From Nocardia flavorosea NBRC 108225 (GTDB taxonomy: Bacteria; Actinomycetota; Actinomycetes; Mycobacteriales; Mycobacteriaceae), in NCBI RefSeq assembly GCF_001613385.1, contig NZ_BDCG01000017.1, positions 290,859 through 354,858 of the forward strand: a DNA stretch of 64,000 nt, written 5' to 3'. Below the pieces are notes generated by a model that worked only from the letters and a program-made list of their open reading frames with translations, was not told where the DNA came from and ran no database searches. Position numbers and translations under genes: made by a program. Below are positions 8,606 through 17,584 of the stretch, one piece after another; the stretch's first letter is position 1; every line of letters begins with the position of its first letter.

Positions 8606-9241
8606 ATGTCCGACACATGCACCGGCTATCTCACCGACGCGGGCGAGATCTATCGCCGATCGTTCTCGATCATCCGCTCCGAAGCCGAGCTGGATCGGTT
8701 TCCGGCGGATATCGCACAGGTGGTGGTGCGGATGATCCACGGTTGCGGGCAGGTCGATCTGGCGGGCGATATCGCGTTCACGCCCGGTGTGGTGGCGGCG
8801 GCGCGGGGTGCTCTGCGGGGCGGCGCGCCCATCCTGTGTGATGCCAACATGGTGGCGTCGGGCGTCACCCGTACCCGGTTACCCGCCGACAACGAGGTGC
8901 TGTGCCTGCTGCGCGACCCGCGGGTCCCCGATCTCGCGGCCCGGCTCGGGACCACCCGCTCGGCAGCCGCGCTCGAACTGTGGCGCGACCGTCTCGAGGG
9001 GGCCGTGGTGGCCGTCGGAAACGCGCCGACCGCGCTGTTCCACCTGTTGGACATGGTCGCGGCCGGTGGCCCCGTACCCGCTGCGGTACTGGGTATCCCG
9101 GTGGGCTTCGTCGGCGCCGCCGAGTCCAAGGAAGCCCTCACCGAGAGTTCGGGGCTGGAATATCTGACCGTCCGTGGACGGCGCGGCGGTAGCGCGATCA
9201 CCGCCTCGGCCCTGAACGCGATCGCGAGCGAAGAGGAATGA
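8606..9241 (+). CDS. cobH: Precorrin-8X methylmutase CobH
   Basis: A 211-residue methylmutase that moves the C11 methyl of precorrin-8X to C12, giving hydrogenobyrinate, a late corrin-ring step. The catalytic histidine is His45 in RMIHGCGQ; CDANMVASGVTR and the GIPVGFVGAAESKEAL block are typical of CobH/CbiC. ATG 8606 is preferred over an ATG two codons earlier because AAGG lies 7 bases upstream of it. Its stop overlaps the cobIJ start by 4 bases (ATGA), so the two are translationally coupled. Confidence 0.92.
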   Translation: MSDTCTGYLTDAGEIYRRSFSIIRSEAELDRFPADIAQVVVRMIHGCGQVDLAGDIAFTPGVVAAARGALRGGAPILCDANMVASGVTRTRLPADNEVLCLLRDPRVPDLAARLGTTRSAAALELWRDRLEGAVVAVGNAPTALFHLLDMVAAGGPVPAAVLGIPVGFVGAAESKEALTESSGLEYLTVRGRRGGSAITASALNAIASEEE

Positions 9242-10878
9242 CCGTGCGGACCGGAAAACTCTGGGGTGTCGGACTGGGTCCCGGAGACCCAGAACTGGTG
9301 ACGGTGAAGGCGGCGCGGATCATCGCCGAAGCCGATGTGATCGCGTTCCACAGCGCCCGCCACGGCCGCAGTATCTCGCGCGGGATCGCGGAACCGTATA
9401 TGCGGCCGGGGCAGCTCGAGGAGCATCTGGTCTATCCGGTGACCACCGAGACCACCGACCATCCGGGCGGCTATCAGGGCGCCATCGACGAGTTCTACGC
9501 CGCGGCCGCCGAGCGGCTGGCCGCGCACCTCGCTGCGGGCCGGTCGGTGGCGTTGCTGGCCGCCGGGGATCCGCTGTTCTACAGCTCGTATATGCATATG
9601 CACCGGCGGCTGGCCGACCGGTTCGAAGCGGAGATCATTCCCGGTGTCACCTCGGTGAGCGCGGCGACAGCGGCCCTGGGTATGCCGCTCGTCGAGGGCG
9701 AACAGGTACTGACCGTGCTCCCCGGCACCATGGCGCCCGAGGAACTCACCCGCCGGCTCGCCGGCAGCGATGCGGCCGCGATCATGAAACTCGGCCGCAC
9801 CTATCCGGCCGTCCGCAAGGCGCTCGCCGACTCCGGCCGGCTCGACCGCGCCTACTATGTGGAACGGGCCAGCACCGGCCGCGAACGCGTCCTGGCCGCC
9901 GGTGATGTGGACGAATCACAGGTCCCGTATTTCGCGATCACCATCGTGCCCGGACCGGAACCGACGACCGTACCGGTCGCGGCCACGAACCACGGCACCA
10001 CCGGCGACCTACCGGATCGGGACCGAGGCCGTGCTGCCGCGGCGCGCGATATCGTCGCGAGCCCGGCATCCGGAGCCCGCGACGCACACCGCGAACCCGG
10101 TCCTGCCGGAACGCCGACGCAATCCGGGACGGGCACGGGCGAAGTCGTCGTCGTCGGACTCGGCCCGGGCGATACCGCGTGGACCACTCCGGAGGTCACC
10201 GCGGCGCTCGCCGCCGCGACCGATCTCGTCGGCTACACCACCTATATCGACCGGGTTCCGATGCGCACCGGGCAGCGCCGCCATGCCAGCGACAACCGAG
10301 TGGAATCCGAACGCGCCGCCATGGCACTGGATCTCGCCGCGCGCGGTGGGCAGGTCGTCGTGGTGTCCTCCGGCGACCCCGGGGTGTTCGCCATGGCGGC
10401 CGCGGTGCTCGAGGAATCCGCCGACCCGCAGTGGGCCGGGGTGCCGGTACGGGTATTTCCGGGGGTGACGGCGGCGAACGCCGTAGCCAGCCGGGTGGGC
10501 GCACCACTGGGGCACGATTACGCGACCATCTCGCTGTCGGACCGCCTGAAACCGTGGGAAGTCGTGGCGCAACGACTGGCGGCGGTCGCTGCCGCCGATA
10601 TGGCGATCGCGATCTACAACCCGGCGTCCAGTAAACGCAGATGGCAGGTCGGGGCGATGAAGGACGTCCTGCTCGAGCATCGCGCGCCGGAAACTCCGGT
10701 CGTTCTCGGCCGCGATGTCGGGGGTCCACAGGAATCGGTACGGGTGGTGCCGCTCGGCGAGCTCGAACCTGCCGAGGTGGATATGCGCACCCTGCTGATC
10801 ATCGGCGCCTCCACTACCGCTCTGGTCGGTGGAGACGACGCGCCACGAGTTTTCACCGCACGGCGATATCACGGCTGA
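9238..10878 (+). CDS. cobIJ: CobI-CobJ fusion: precorrin-2 C20- and precorrin-3B C17-methyltransferase
   Basis: A 546-residue fusion of two SAM-dependent tetrapyrrole methylases, the arrangement also found in mycobacteria. The CobI half (about 1-240) opens with GVGLGPGDPELVTVKAARI and methylates C20 of precorrin-2. A low-complexity linker (about 241-300) follows. The CobJ half (about 301-546) opens with VVVGLGPGDTAWTTPEV and performs C17 methylation with ring contraction on precorrin-3B, the CobG product. Both halves keep the LAAGDPLFY- or SSGDPGVFAM-type methylase motif. Start overlaps cobH by 4 bases. Confidence 0.93.
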   Translation: MTVRTGKLWGVGLGPGDPELVTVKAARIIAEADVIAFHSARHGRSISRGIAEPYMRPGQLEEHLVYPVTTETTDHPGGYQGAIDEFYAAAAERLAAHLAAGRSVALLAAGDPLFYSSYMHMHRRLADRFEAEIIPGVTSVSAATAALGMPLVEGEQVLTVLPGTMAPEELTRRLAGSDAAAIMKLGRTYPAVRKALADSGRLDRAYYVERASTGRERVLAAGDVDESQVPYFAITIVPGPEPTTVPVAATNHGTTGDLPDRDRGRAAAARDIVASPASGARDAHREPGPAGTPTQSGTGTGEVVVVGLGPGDTAWTTPEVTAALAAATDLVGYTTYIDRVPMRTGQRRHASDNRVESERAAMALDLAARGGQVVVVSSGDPGVFAMAAAVLEESADPQWAGVPVRVFPGVTAANAVASRVGAPLGHDYATISLSDRLKPWEVVAQRLAAVAAADMAIAIYNPASSKRRWQVGAMKDVLLEHRAPETPVVLGRDVGGPQESVRVVPLGELEPAEVDMRTLLIIGASTTALVGGDDAPRVFTARRYHG

Positions 10879-10895
10879 AACCCCGATCCGATAGC

Positions 10896-10910
10896 ATTCC
10901 ACTATGGAAT
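10896..10910. promoter_or_regulatory. Perfect inverted repeat upstream of the PadR gene, likely operator
   Basis: ATTCCA-cta-TGGAAT is a perfect 6-base inverted repeat with a 3-base spacer, ending 24 bases before the PadR start. PadR proteins commonly repress their own promoter through a dyad at such a position. The arms differ from the ATGT/ACAT half-sites of PadR itself, so specificity would be particular to this member. Confidence 0.45.
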
Positions 10911-10934
10911 AACGTCGGGGAAAGGGGTTATGTG

Positions 10935-11465
10935 GTGAACGGCAATCGGAAGCGGCCATTGAACTCCACGGCCGCCTCGTTGCTGGGTTTCCTGCACGAG
11001 GGACCGATGTCCGGGTGGGATCTGGTGACCCTCGCGCAGGACCGGATCGGCGATTTCTGGACCATCACCCAGAGCCAGGTCTATCGGGAGCTTGCCACCA
11101 TGGATACCGCAGGCCTGGTGGTGAAAGGGGAAACCGGCGCCCGGGAGCGCACCCCGTACCGGATCACCGAGGCCGGGCGCGCGGAGTTCGCCGAATGGAT
11201 CGCCCGCGATCCCGGCGCGGAGACCATTCGATTCCCGCTGCTGCTCACCCTGCATTTCGGTGGCCACGTGGACCGCACCCATCTGGCCGCCATCATCGAG
11301 AACAGCCGAAAGGTACACCAGGAGCGGCTGGACCGTTACCAGGCCGAGTCGGCCCGGACCATGCCACCGTACGCGCGCGCCACTCTGGAGTTCGGGATCG
11401 GTTACGAGCGTGCCGTTCTGGAGTGGTTCGACCGGTTACCGGAAATCCTGGCCCCTGAGATCTAG
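10935..11465 (+). CDS. PadR-family transcriptional regulator
   Basis: A 176-residue winged-helix regulator of the PadR (Vir/AphA-like) type: N-terminal HTH (LLGFLHEGPMSGWDLVTL...SQVYRELATMDTAGLV) followed by a C-terminal helical dimerisation domain (about 95-176). GTG 10935 is taken as start because AAAGGGG ends 7 bases before it; the adjacent GTG 10932 would be too close. It lies just downstream of cobIJ on the same strand with its own palindromic site, and convergent with cobK. Its target genes are not evident beyond probable autoregulation. Confidence 0.82.
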   Translation: MNGNRKRPLNSTAASLLGFLHEGPMSGWDLVTLAQDRIGDFWTITQSQVYRELATMDTAGLVVKGETGARERTPYRITEAGRAEFAEWIARDPGAETIRFPLLLTLHFGGHVDRTHLAAIIENSRKVHQERLDRYQAESARTMPPYARATLEFGIGYERAVLEWFDRLPEILAPEI

Positions 11466-11896
11466 TCCCCTCACTTTCCTCCCGGACCGGCCTTCCACCT
11501 CCGGTACGAATCGGGCCCGTGCGCCCGGCTACGTTCTTTCCCACCGACGCAGCAAGAATGAATCAATAGGCCGGCCGGTGGTTGAGGCGCTCCGAGCTTG
11601 CGAGGAGCCTCGGTGACCGATCGTGGGTCGTCCTGGCCCGCACCCGCAATGCCTGTCTACTATTCGTCTCCGGTCTCGGCGTGCGCACCGACACGGGGCC
11701 ACACGATGGGTTCGACAGCGATTGCCTTGCCCGGCCGCACCGCGGCTCCGCCGTGCCGAACACTGAACCGGGCCCGGTTCCTCGCCGAGCCGCGGCCGGG
11801 GTCACGGTGTCACCGCGGGCGGCGCAGAGGTGGGTGGTGGCCCAGCCGATTCCGGACGCCCGTCCTGCCTCGGCCAGGTCACCGCACGAACCAGCC
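11466..11896. other. Convergent intergenic region, no gene recognised
   Basis: Some 430 bases between the PadR gene and the cobK end. Open frames on both strands are arginine/proline-rich shadows without start signals. No terminator with a convincing stem was found. Confidence 0.3.
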
Positions 11897-12667
11897 CTAC
11901 CTGCGCTCCGGGGTCCGACCACGGTGCGCGGCAGCATAATCGATAACCCATTCCCGCGCGGCGCCGAGGGACGTGACCTCGACGAGCCCGGGCGGTGCCG
12001 GGGGCCGGTCGACCATCACCACGGGAATGCCCGCTTCCCGGGCCGCGGCGAGTTTGGCGGAGGTAGCCGCACCCCCGCTGTCCTTGGTGACGAGCACCTC
12101 GATACGTTGTTGCGCCAGTAACGCGCTTTCCGACTCCACTGTGAATGGCCCGCGGGCGAGCAGGACCTCGTGGCGCGGCGGCAACGCGGCGTCGGGTGGA
12201 TCTATGGTGCGGATCAGGTACCACGGGCGGGTGTATCCGGCGAATGCACCGACCCCCTGCCGGCCGATGGTGAGCAGGATCCGGTCGCCGGTCTCCGCGG
12301 AGACCCGGGCGGCCGCGGCCATATCCGGGACCCGCAGCCAGTGATCGCCCGGGACGGGGGTCCAGCCCGGCCGGTTCAGCCGGATCATGGGCAAGCCCAG
12401 CTCCGCGCTCGCCCGCGCGGCATGTGCGGTCATGGTCGCCGCGAACGGATGGGTGGCATCCACGATCAGCTCTATGGCGTTACCTGTCAACCAATTCCGT
12501 AATCCCTCGGCACCGCCGAAGCCGCCCACCCGAACGATCCCACCGGGACGGACCGGATCCGATACGCGACCGGCAAGCGAGGACACGATCTCAAGCCCTC
12601 GCGCGCCGGCCAGTGCATGGGCCAGTTCCCGGGCCTCCCCGGTGCCGCCCAGCAGCAGAATTCTCAG
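11897..12667 (-). CDS. cobK: Precorrin-6A reductase CobK, apparently with a CTG start
   Basis: A 256-residue NADPH-dependent reductase that reduces precorrin-6A to precorrin-6Y. The Rossmann opening RILLLGGTGEARELAHAL is at the very start, and VDATHPFAATMTAHA, LNRPGW and LVTKDSGGAATSAKL match the CobK family. No ATG, GTG or TTG occurs at the right place; the family start aligns with a CTG at 12667 that overlaps the TGA of the upstream gene as CTGA. I therefore infer CTG initiation by coupling. In M. tuberculosis cobM lies between cobL and cobK; here it is absent. Confidence 0.85.
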   Translation of the reverse strand: MRILLLGGTGEARELAHALAGARGLEIVSSLAGRVSDPVRPGGIVRVGGFGGAEGLRNWLTGNAIELIVDATHPFAATMTAHAARASAELGLPMIRLNRPGWTPVPGDHWLRVPDMAAAARVSAETGDRILLTIGRQGVGAFAGYTRPWYLIRTIDPPDAALPPRHEVLLARGPFTVESESALLAQQRIEVLVTKDSGGAATSAKLAAAREAGIPVVMVDRPPAPPGLVEVTSLGAAREWVIDYAAAHRGRTPERR

Positions 12668-13287
12668 GGCTGCCCGCTGAAGTAGGCCATGGCCGAATCC
12701 AGCAGTGGCGGCCCACCGGCCACGGCGAGCCCGATTCCGGCACCGATGATGGCCCCCGGGAGCAGGCCGATTCCGAGGAACAGGAATCCGATACCCGCGC
12801 CGATGGCCGCACCGACGGCCGCCCCCAGCGAGGCGTCCTGCAGTTCGTTCATGAACCACTGCTGGGCACCGATGAATTGGGCCTGCGCCGGCGCACCCGC
12901 CACGGGGGTGGCCTGCGGGGTGAGGGTCAGCCTGCTGCTGTCCTCGTCGATGGTGGCGGCGACGGCGACGACCTGGCCGTCCGCCTGCCGGCTCAGTGGA
13001 ATACTGGTGAGGCGTTCCCCGGCGGCATTGGTCAGCACCACGGCGTCGTTGGCGGCATCCAGGCTGAACACACCCCCGGAAACCGTGGTGACCAGTGATT
13101 TACCGGCCTCGGCGAGGGCCAGCGTGTAATCGACGCCGCCGTCGTGGCCGGTGACCTCCGGTACCGCGTTCGCCTGCTGTTCGACGGCCGGTGCTGCGGG
13201 GGCGGGAGCGGCGTAGCCGGTGCCGGCGGCGATTCCGGTGGCCGCGGCCGCCATGATCGCGGTGGCGGCGAATCTCTTGTATTTCAC
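12664..13287 (-). CDS. Secreted protein with glycine-zipper C-terminal region, function unknown
   Basis: A 207-residue exported protein. Residues 1-29 are a signal peptide (KYKR start, Ala-rich core, GTGYAA cleavage region). About 40-125 is a soluble domain with VDYTLALAEAGKSLVTTVSGG. About 148-190 is a very glycine-rich hydrophobic stretch (AAVGAAIGAGIGFLFLGIGL and IIGAGIGLAVAGG) resembling a glycine zipper that could insert in a membrane. GTG 13287 has GGAG upstream. It sits between cobL and cobK on the same strand and overlaps cobK by 4 bases, although nothing links it to cobalamin. I recognise no family function. Confidence 0.75.
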   Translation of the reverse strand: MKYKRFAATAIMAAAATGIAAGTGYAAPAPAAPAVEQQANAVPEVTGHDGGVDYTLALAEAGKSLVTTVSGGVFSLDAANDAVVLTNAAGERLTSIPLSRQADGQVVAVAATIDEDSSRLTLTPQATPVAGAPAQAQFIGAQQWFMNELQDASLGAAVGAAIGAGIGFLFLGIGLLPGAIIGAGIGLAVAGGPPLLDSAMAYFSGQP

Positions 13288-13385
13288 TCGTGTTCTCCGA
13301 CGTTGCGCGCGAGCCCGGTGACCCACGCTCGGAACGCACACCGAGAATACTCCCGCTGTCCGGTTCGTCCATTCGAATGGCACAG

Positions 13386-14651
13386 TCACGCAGTAGCAGC
13401 GGGCGATCGGCCCTTCACGACCGACCATTGCGTCACCGGTAACTGCGGACGCCAGGTCGTGAAACGCCCCAGCGGCTCCCCTCGGTAGATCTGGAACCGG
13501 CGCAAGTCCCCGCCGTGCTCCCCGGCCCACGAAATCAGCAGTGTTTCCGATTCTGCGGTGACGGCATTGGCCACGAGCCGCCCGCCCGCGGGCAGCCGCG
13601 ACCAGCACAGATCGAACAGTTGCGGTGTGGTGAGGCCGCCTCCGAGGAAGATCGCGTCGGGCGCGCCCGGTACGGCCTCACCGGCGAGTTCGGCAACCGC
13701 CTCACCCCGCATCTCGATATCGGGGACGCCCAGCGCGCGTGCGTTTCCGGCAATCTGCTCTCGGCGCCGGTCCAGGATTTCGAATGTCACCGCCCGGCAG
13801 GATGGATGCGTGCGGCACCATTCGATGGCGATACTGCCCGAACCGCCGCCGATATCCCACAGGATCTCGCCCGGTCCCGGTGCCAGCGCGGCGAGGGTCA
13901 GCGCCCGGATCTCCGATTTGGTGAGTTGACCGTCGCCGGTATACGCGGAATCGGGCAGCCCGGGTTGCCGGGTGCGGCGCGGATGCCCGGGTTCACCGGC
14001 CACCGCTATCGCGACAATATTGAGCGGATCACCGGGTACTTCCCGCCAGTCCGCGGCGAGGCCCGAGACGATCCGCTCAGCCGGGCCACCCAATTGCTCC
14101 AGCAATGTCACACGGGAGGGCCCGAAACCGTAGGAGCGCAGTAGTTCTACGATCTCGGCGGGAGTATCGGCATCCGCGCTGAGGACGAGTACTCGCCGGC
14201 CGTCGATCAGTTCCGGCAGTACCCGCCGGACCGGCCGGCCGACCGCGCTCACGATGCCGACCTCGGGAAGCGGCCAGCCGAGCCGGGCGCAGGCCAGCGA
14301 GGCCGACGACGGCTGGGGCAGCACCCGCAGCGATTCGGGGCCCAGCAACCGGGCGAGAGTCGTACCGATGCCGTAGAACATCGGGTCGCCGCTGGCGAGT
14401 ATCCCGAGCCGGGCACCGCGCAGATCCGCCAGCAGACCGGGGAGCGCGGGTACCAGCGGTGACGGCCAGGGCTGCCGGTCGGCAGCGATCTCGGGAGGTA
14501 GCAGGCCGAGCTGCCGATCCGACCCCAGCAGCACCGTGCATTCCCGCAACGCCTGGCGCGAGGTCTCCGACAGCCCTGCCCAGCCGTCGGCGCCGATACC
14601 GACCACGGGAATACGAGGCCCGGCCGACCACATCGCCGAGTCCGCACTCAT
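13386..14651 (-). CDS. cobL: Precorrin-6Y C5,15-methyltransferase (decarboxylating) CobL
   Basis: A 421-residue two-domain methyltransferase acting on precorrin-6Y, the product of CobK, to give precorrin-8X, the CobH substrate. The N-terminal tetrapyrrole methylase domain (about 10-200) has VVGIGADGWAGL and LASGDPMFYGIGTTL. The C-terminal class I methyltransferase domain (about 235-421) has ILWDIGGGSGSIAIEW and AIFLGGGLTTPQLFDL, and carries the decarboxylation/C15 methylation function. ATG 14651 (MSADSAMW) is preferred; an ATG three codons earlier also exists. It is the first gene of the cobL - secreted protein - cobK run. Confidence 0.92.
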   Translation of the reverse strand: MSADSAMWSAGPRIPVVGIGADGWAGLSETSRQALRECTVLLGSDRQLGLLPPEIAADRQPWPSPLVPALPGLLADLRGARLGILASGDPMFYGIGTTLARLLGPESLRVLPQPSSASLACARLGWPLPEVGIVSAVGRPVRRVLPELIDGRRVLVLSADADTPAEIVELLRSYGFGPSRVTLLEQLGGPAERIVSGLAADWREVPGDPLNIVAIAVAGEPGHPRRTRQPGLPDSAYTGDGQLTKSEIRALTLAALAPGPGEILWDIGGGSGSIAIEWCRTHPSCRAVTFEILDRRREQIAGNARALGVPDIEMRGEAVAELAGEAVPGAPDAIFLGGGLTTPQLFDLCWSRLPAGGRLVANAVTAESETLLISWAGEHGGDLRRFQIYRGEPLGRFTTWRPQLPVTQWSVVKGRSPAATA

Positions 14652-14784
14652 ACCGCGCACCCCGGGGTCGGTCCGGGGGGATCACAGTGTTGCCGGACCG
14701 ATATCGATCGCTCCCGGCGGACGACGCGGCGCAGCCCCGCTCCGGCGCCGACCGGATCATTCCGGCACCGGCCGGTGCACGTAC

Positions 14785-15549
14785 TCACCGCGGCAGCCGC
14801 CGCCAGACGGCCTGGGGCAGCAGTCGCATTCCGAAAAACAACGGGCGCAGAATCCCAGGTATCCAGATCCGGGCGGCGCGCCGGCCCAGCGCACCCACGA
14901 CCGCATCGGCGACCTGGTCGGGTGTGCTGGAGAACGGCGCCGGACTCATCCCCTCGGTCATCCGGCCGATCACGAAACCCGGGCGGGCGAGCAGCAGATG
15001 CACCCCGCTACCGTGCAGCGCATCGGCCAGACCGCTGGCGAAACCGTCCAGCCCGGCCTTGGCCGACCCGTACACGTAGTTCGCCCGCCGGACCCGCACT
15101 CCCGCCACCGAACTGAAAACGACGAGATGTCCGCCTCGCTGGGCACGGAACTCGTTGGCCAGTACCGTGAGGACGCTGAGCTGGGCGGTGTAATCGGTGT
15201 GCACCACGGCCAGCGCGTGGGCGGGGTCCGCCTCGGCCAGAGCCTGATCACCGAGAACACCGAACGCCAGGACCGCGACACCGACGGGGCCGTAGTCGGC
15301 GACGATCTTGGCCAGCAGCGCCGGATGGCTCGCGGTGTCGGCGGCATCGAATTCGACCGGATGGACGGCCGTTGCCCCGGCCGCGGTGAGCGCCGCGGTT
15401 TCGGTGTGCAATTCCTCGCACCGCCGCGCGGCCAGGACCACGGCCCGGCCGGGTGCCAGCCGCAGCGCCACCTGCAGACCGATTTCGCTGCGTCCGCCCA
15501 GCACCAGCACCGTGCCCGGGTCGATCCCTCGTCTACGACGCACAACCAT
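14785..15549 (-). CDS. Short-chain dehydrogenase related to DprE2
   Basis: A 254-residue SDR resembling decaprenylphosphoryl-2-keto-ribose reductase DprE2. It has the nucleotide-binding VLVLGGRSEIGLQVAL, the FGVLGD segment, and the active-site region VFSSVAGVRVRRANYVYGSAKAGLDGF with Ser, Tyr and Lys in place. In M. tuberculosis a homologous SDR (Rv2073c) lies in the same position next to cobL, so this is probably that orthologue rather than the essential dprE2 beside dprE1. Substrate is unknown; a sugar-lipid ketone is plausible by family. Confidence 0.82.
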   Translation of the reverse strand: MVVRRRRGIDPGTVLVLGGRSEIGLQVALRLAPGRAVVLAARRCEELHTETAALTAAGATAVHPVEFDAADTASHPALLAKIVADYGPVGVAVLAFGVLGDQALAEADPAHALAVVHTDYTAQLSVLTVLANEFRAQRGGHLVVFSSVAGVRVRRANYVYGSAKAGLDGFASGLADALHGSGVHLLLARPGFVIGRMTEGMSPAPFSSTPDQVADAVVGALGRRAARIWIPGILRPLFFGMRLLPQAVWRRLPR

Positions 15550-15632
15550 GCGCTCAGTCTGTCATCCGGGACCGGTGACGACCCGCACCGGGAGACCCGA
15601 GTCCGGTACAGGTCACCGGCTACGGTCCTCAT

Positions 15633-16037
15633 ATGGCAACCCACACCGTCGAATTGTCGGCCGCCGCCGTCGAGTTCCTCACCGAACGGCATCTGGCCAC
15701 CCTCACCACCCTGCGCGCGGACGGCACCCCGCACGTGGTGCCGGTGGGCTTCACCTGGGACGGCGCCACCGGGCTGGTCCGCGTGATCACCGACGGCGCC
15801 TCGGTCAAGGCCCGCAACGTACGCCGGTCGGGGTACGCCTCCGTGGGGCAGGTCGATGGTCGGCGCTGGCTCACCCTCGAGGGCCCCGCCACGGTGCTGG
15901 ACGAACCGGTGCAGGTCCGGGAGGCCGAACGCCGCTACGCCGAGCGATACCGCACCCCGCGGGAGAACCCGACCCGCGTGGTACTCGCGATCGAAGTCCA
16001 CCGGGTACTGTGCGGGCTCGCCTTGCGGACCGCCTGA
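15633..16037 (+). CDS. PPOX-class F420-dependent oxidoreductase (Rv2074-like biliverdin reductase)
   Basis: A 134-residue flavin/deazaflavin split-barrel protein. ERHLATLTTLRADGTPHVVP, VKARNVRRSGYASVGQVDG and YAERYRTPRENPTRVV closely match Rv2074, described as an F420H2-dependent biliverdin reductase. It is divergent from the DprE2-like gene, the same arrangement as Rv2073c/Rv2074. Likely a soluble dimer; substrate inferred by homology only. Confidence 0.85.
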   Translation: MATHTVELSAAAVEFLTERHLATLTTLRADGTPHVVPVGFTWDGATGLVRVITDGASVKARNVRRSGYASVGQVDGRRWLTLEGPATVLDEPVQVREAERRYAERYRTPRENPTRVVLAIEVHRVLCGLALRTA

Positions 16038-16379
16038 CTGCCCGGATTTCAACGGCGACGAGCCCGCCGGCGGGTTCACCCGGGATCCCGGACCGTGCCG
16101 CGCTGCCTGCCGATTCCTCATCCGAGCGCTCGGGCGTACGGCCACGGCGCATCGGCAGTAGGTAACCCCCGGTCACGGTGCTCGTGCCCGGACAGGTCGA
16201 CAAGGACATCGAGAAAACACTGCTGAGCCGCGGCCGGTGAGTGGGAAGAACCCACCTTCCCCCGTGACGCCGGACGTGCGCAGGCGCGCTGCCCGTAGCC
16301 CGGAAGGACAGTCCTTGACAGCCGGCTTGTTCGCGGCGGCCGCCGTGTGCCGGACGGTAGCCTCCGCTCGGGCAGATTG
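16038..16379. other. Convergent intergenic region with a short palindrome
   Basis: No gene recognised in about 340 bases. A loopless 12-base palindrome CCCGCCGGCGGG at 16063-16074, about 25 bases after the reductase stop, may help termination. The rest shows no repeat or protein-like frame. Confidence 0.3.
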
Positions 16380-17513
16380 TCAGGCGGGCAGGACGGTGAG
16401 GCCGTGCGGCTGCTGGTTCATCGAAACGCAACCGTCTTCGGTGACGACCACGATGTCCTCGATCCGGGCGCCCCATTCACCGGGAAAATAGATCCCGGGT
16501 TCGATACTGAAGGCCATGCCGGGGCGCAGTTCCAGATCGTTGCCCGCGACGATATAGGGCTCCTCATGCACCGACAGGCCGATCCCGTGCCCGGTGCGGT
16601 GGACGAATGCCGCACCGAGCCCGGCGGCCTCGAGCGGTTCACGGGCCGCCGCATCCACCGCGGCGGCCGGTACACCCGGGCGTACGGCGGCGACGGCGGC
16701 GGCCTGCGCCCGTTCCAGTTCGGCACAGCGGGCGGCGATCTCCGGATCGGGTTCGCCGAGGACGTAGGTGCGAGTGGAATCGGAGTAGTAGCCGGGTTCC
16801 ACCGGGCCGCCGATATCGATGACCACTACATCACCGGCCTCGATGCGCCGGTCCGACACCTCGTGGTGCGGGATGGCACCGTTGGGCCCGCTGCCGACGA
16901 TCACGAACTCGGCGCCGGTATGCTCCTCGGCGACGATCGCGTCGGTGATATCCTTCCCGACCTCGGCCTCGGTGCGTCCCACTTGCAGGAATTCGCCCAT
17001 CCGGGCATGAACGCGGTCGATGGCGGCACCCGCCCGGCGCAGCGCCTCGATCTCGGCGTCGCCCTTGATCATGCGCAGTTCCCGCAGCACCGGGGTCGCC
17101 GAAACCGGCAGTCCGCTGAAACTGTGCGCGAGCGGCAGAAGATGCAGCGCGGGCATGGTATCGGCAACCGCCACCCGCGACCCGATATGCAGTGCCGACT
17201 GCACCAGGTCGTAGGGGTTCACGCCGTCCACCCAGTCCAGGACGCGCAGTCCCAGCTCGTCCACCGCGGATTCCCGCAGCCCGGCCACCTCCAGTTTCGG
17301 CACGACCACCGAGGGGGTGGCCTTATCGGAGGTGATCACCAGGCAGGTGAGCCGCTCGAACGATTGCGCGGACGATCCGATGAGATACCGCAGGTCGGGG
17401 CCGGGAGTGATGAGCAGCGCGTCCAGATGCGCTTCGCGGATCAGCTGTACCGCCCGCTCCAGTCGCTGCTCGTAGATTCCCGCCGCGAACCGTGACTCCG
17501 TGTGCGCGCTCAT
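16380..17513 (-). CDS. M24-family Xaa-Pro dipeptidase/aminopeptidase (PepE/PepQ-like)
   Basis: A 377-residue pita-bread metallopeptidase that removes amino acids linked to proline. The N-terminal creatinase-like domain spans about 1-150. The catalytic domain holds the five metal ligands: Asp in VIDIGGP, Asp in YYSDSTRTYVLGEP, His in HRTGHGIGLSVHEEP, Glu in SIEPGIYFPG and Glu in ARIEDIVVV. ATG 17513 (MSAHTES) matches the family length. It corresponds by position to mycobacterial pepE (Rv2089c), beside the divergent exonuclease gene. Confidence 0.88.
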   Translation of the reverse strand: MSAHTESRFAAGIYEQRLERAVQLIREAHLDALLITPGPDLRYLIGSSAQSFERLTCLVITSDKATPSVVVPKLEVAGLRESAVDELGLRVLDWVDGVNPYDLVQSALHIGSRVAVADTMPALHLLPLAHSFSGLPVSATPVLRELRMIKGDAEIEALRRAGAAIDRVHARMGEFLQVGRTEAEVGKDITDAIVAEEHTGAEFVIVGSGPNGAIPHHEVSDRRIEAGDVVVIDIGGPVEPGYYSDSTRTYVLGEPDPEIAARCAELERAQAAAVAAVRPGVPAAAVDAAAREPLEAAGLGAAFVHRTGHGIGLSVHEEPYIVAGNDLELRPGMAFSIEPGIYFPGEWGARIEDIVVVTEDGCVSMNQQPHGLTVLPA

Positions 17514-17584
17514 GATCTCGAACTTACCCGGTGTCCGGGGGCGGTACACCGGATCCGTCGGTAGGGCCCGGTAGATTCCGGCGG

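Noticed and set aside
11582..12121. Frames of 110-180 codons between the PadR gene and cobK
   Set aside because: Partly antisense to cobK, Arg/Pro-rich, without start signals.
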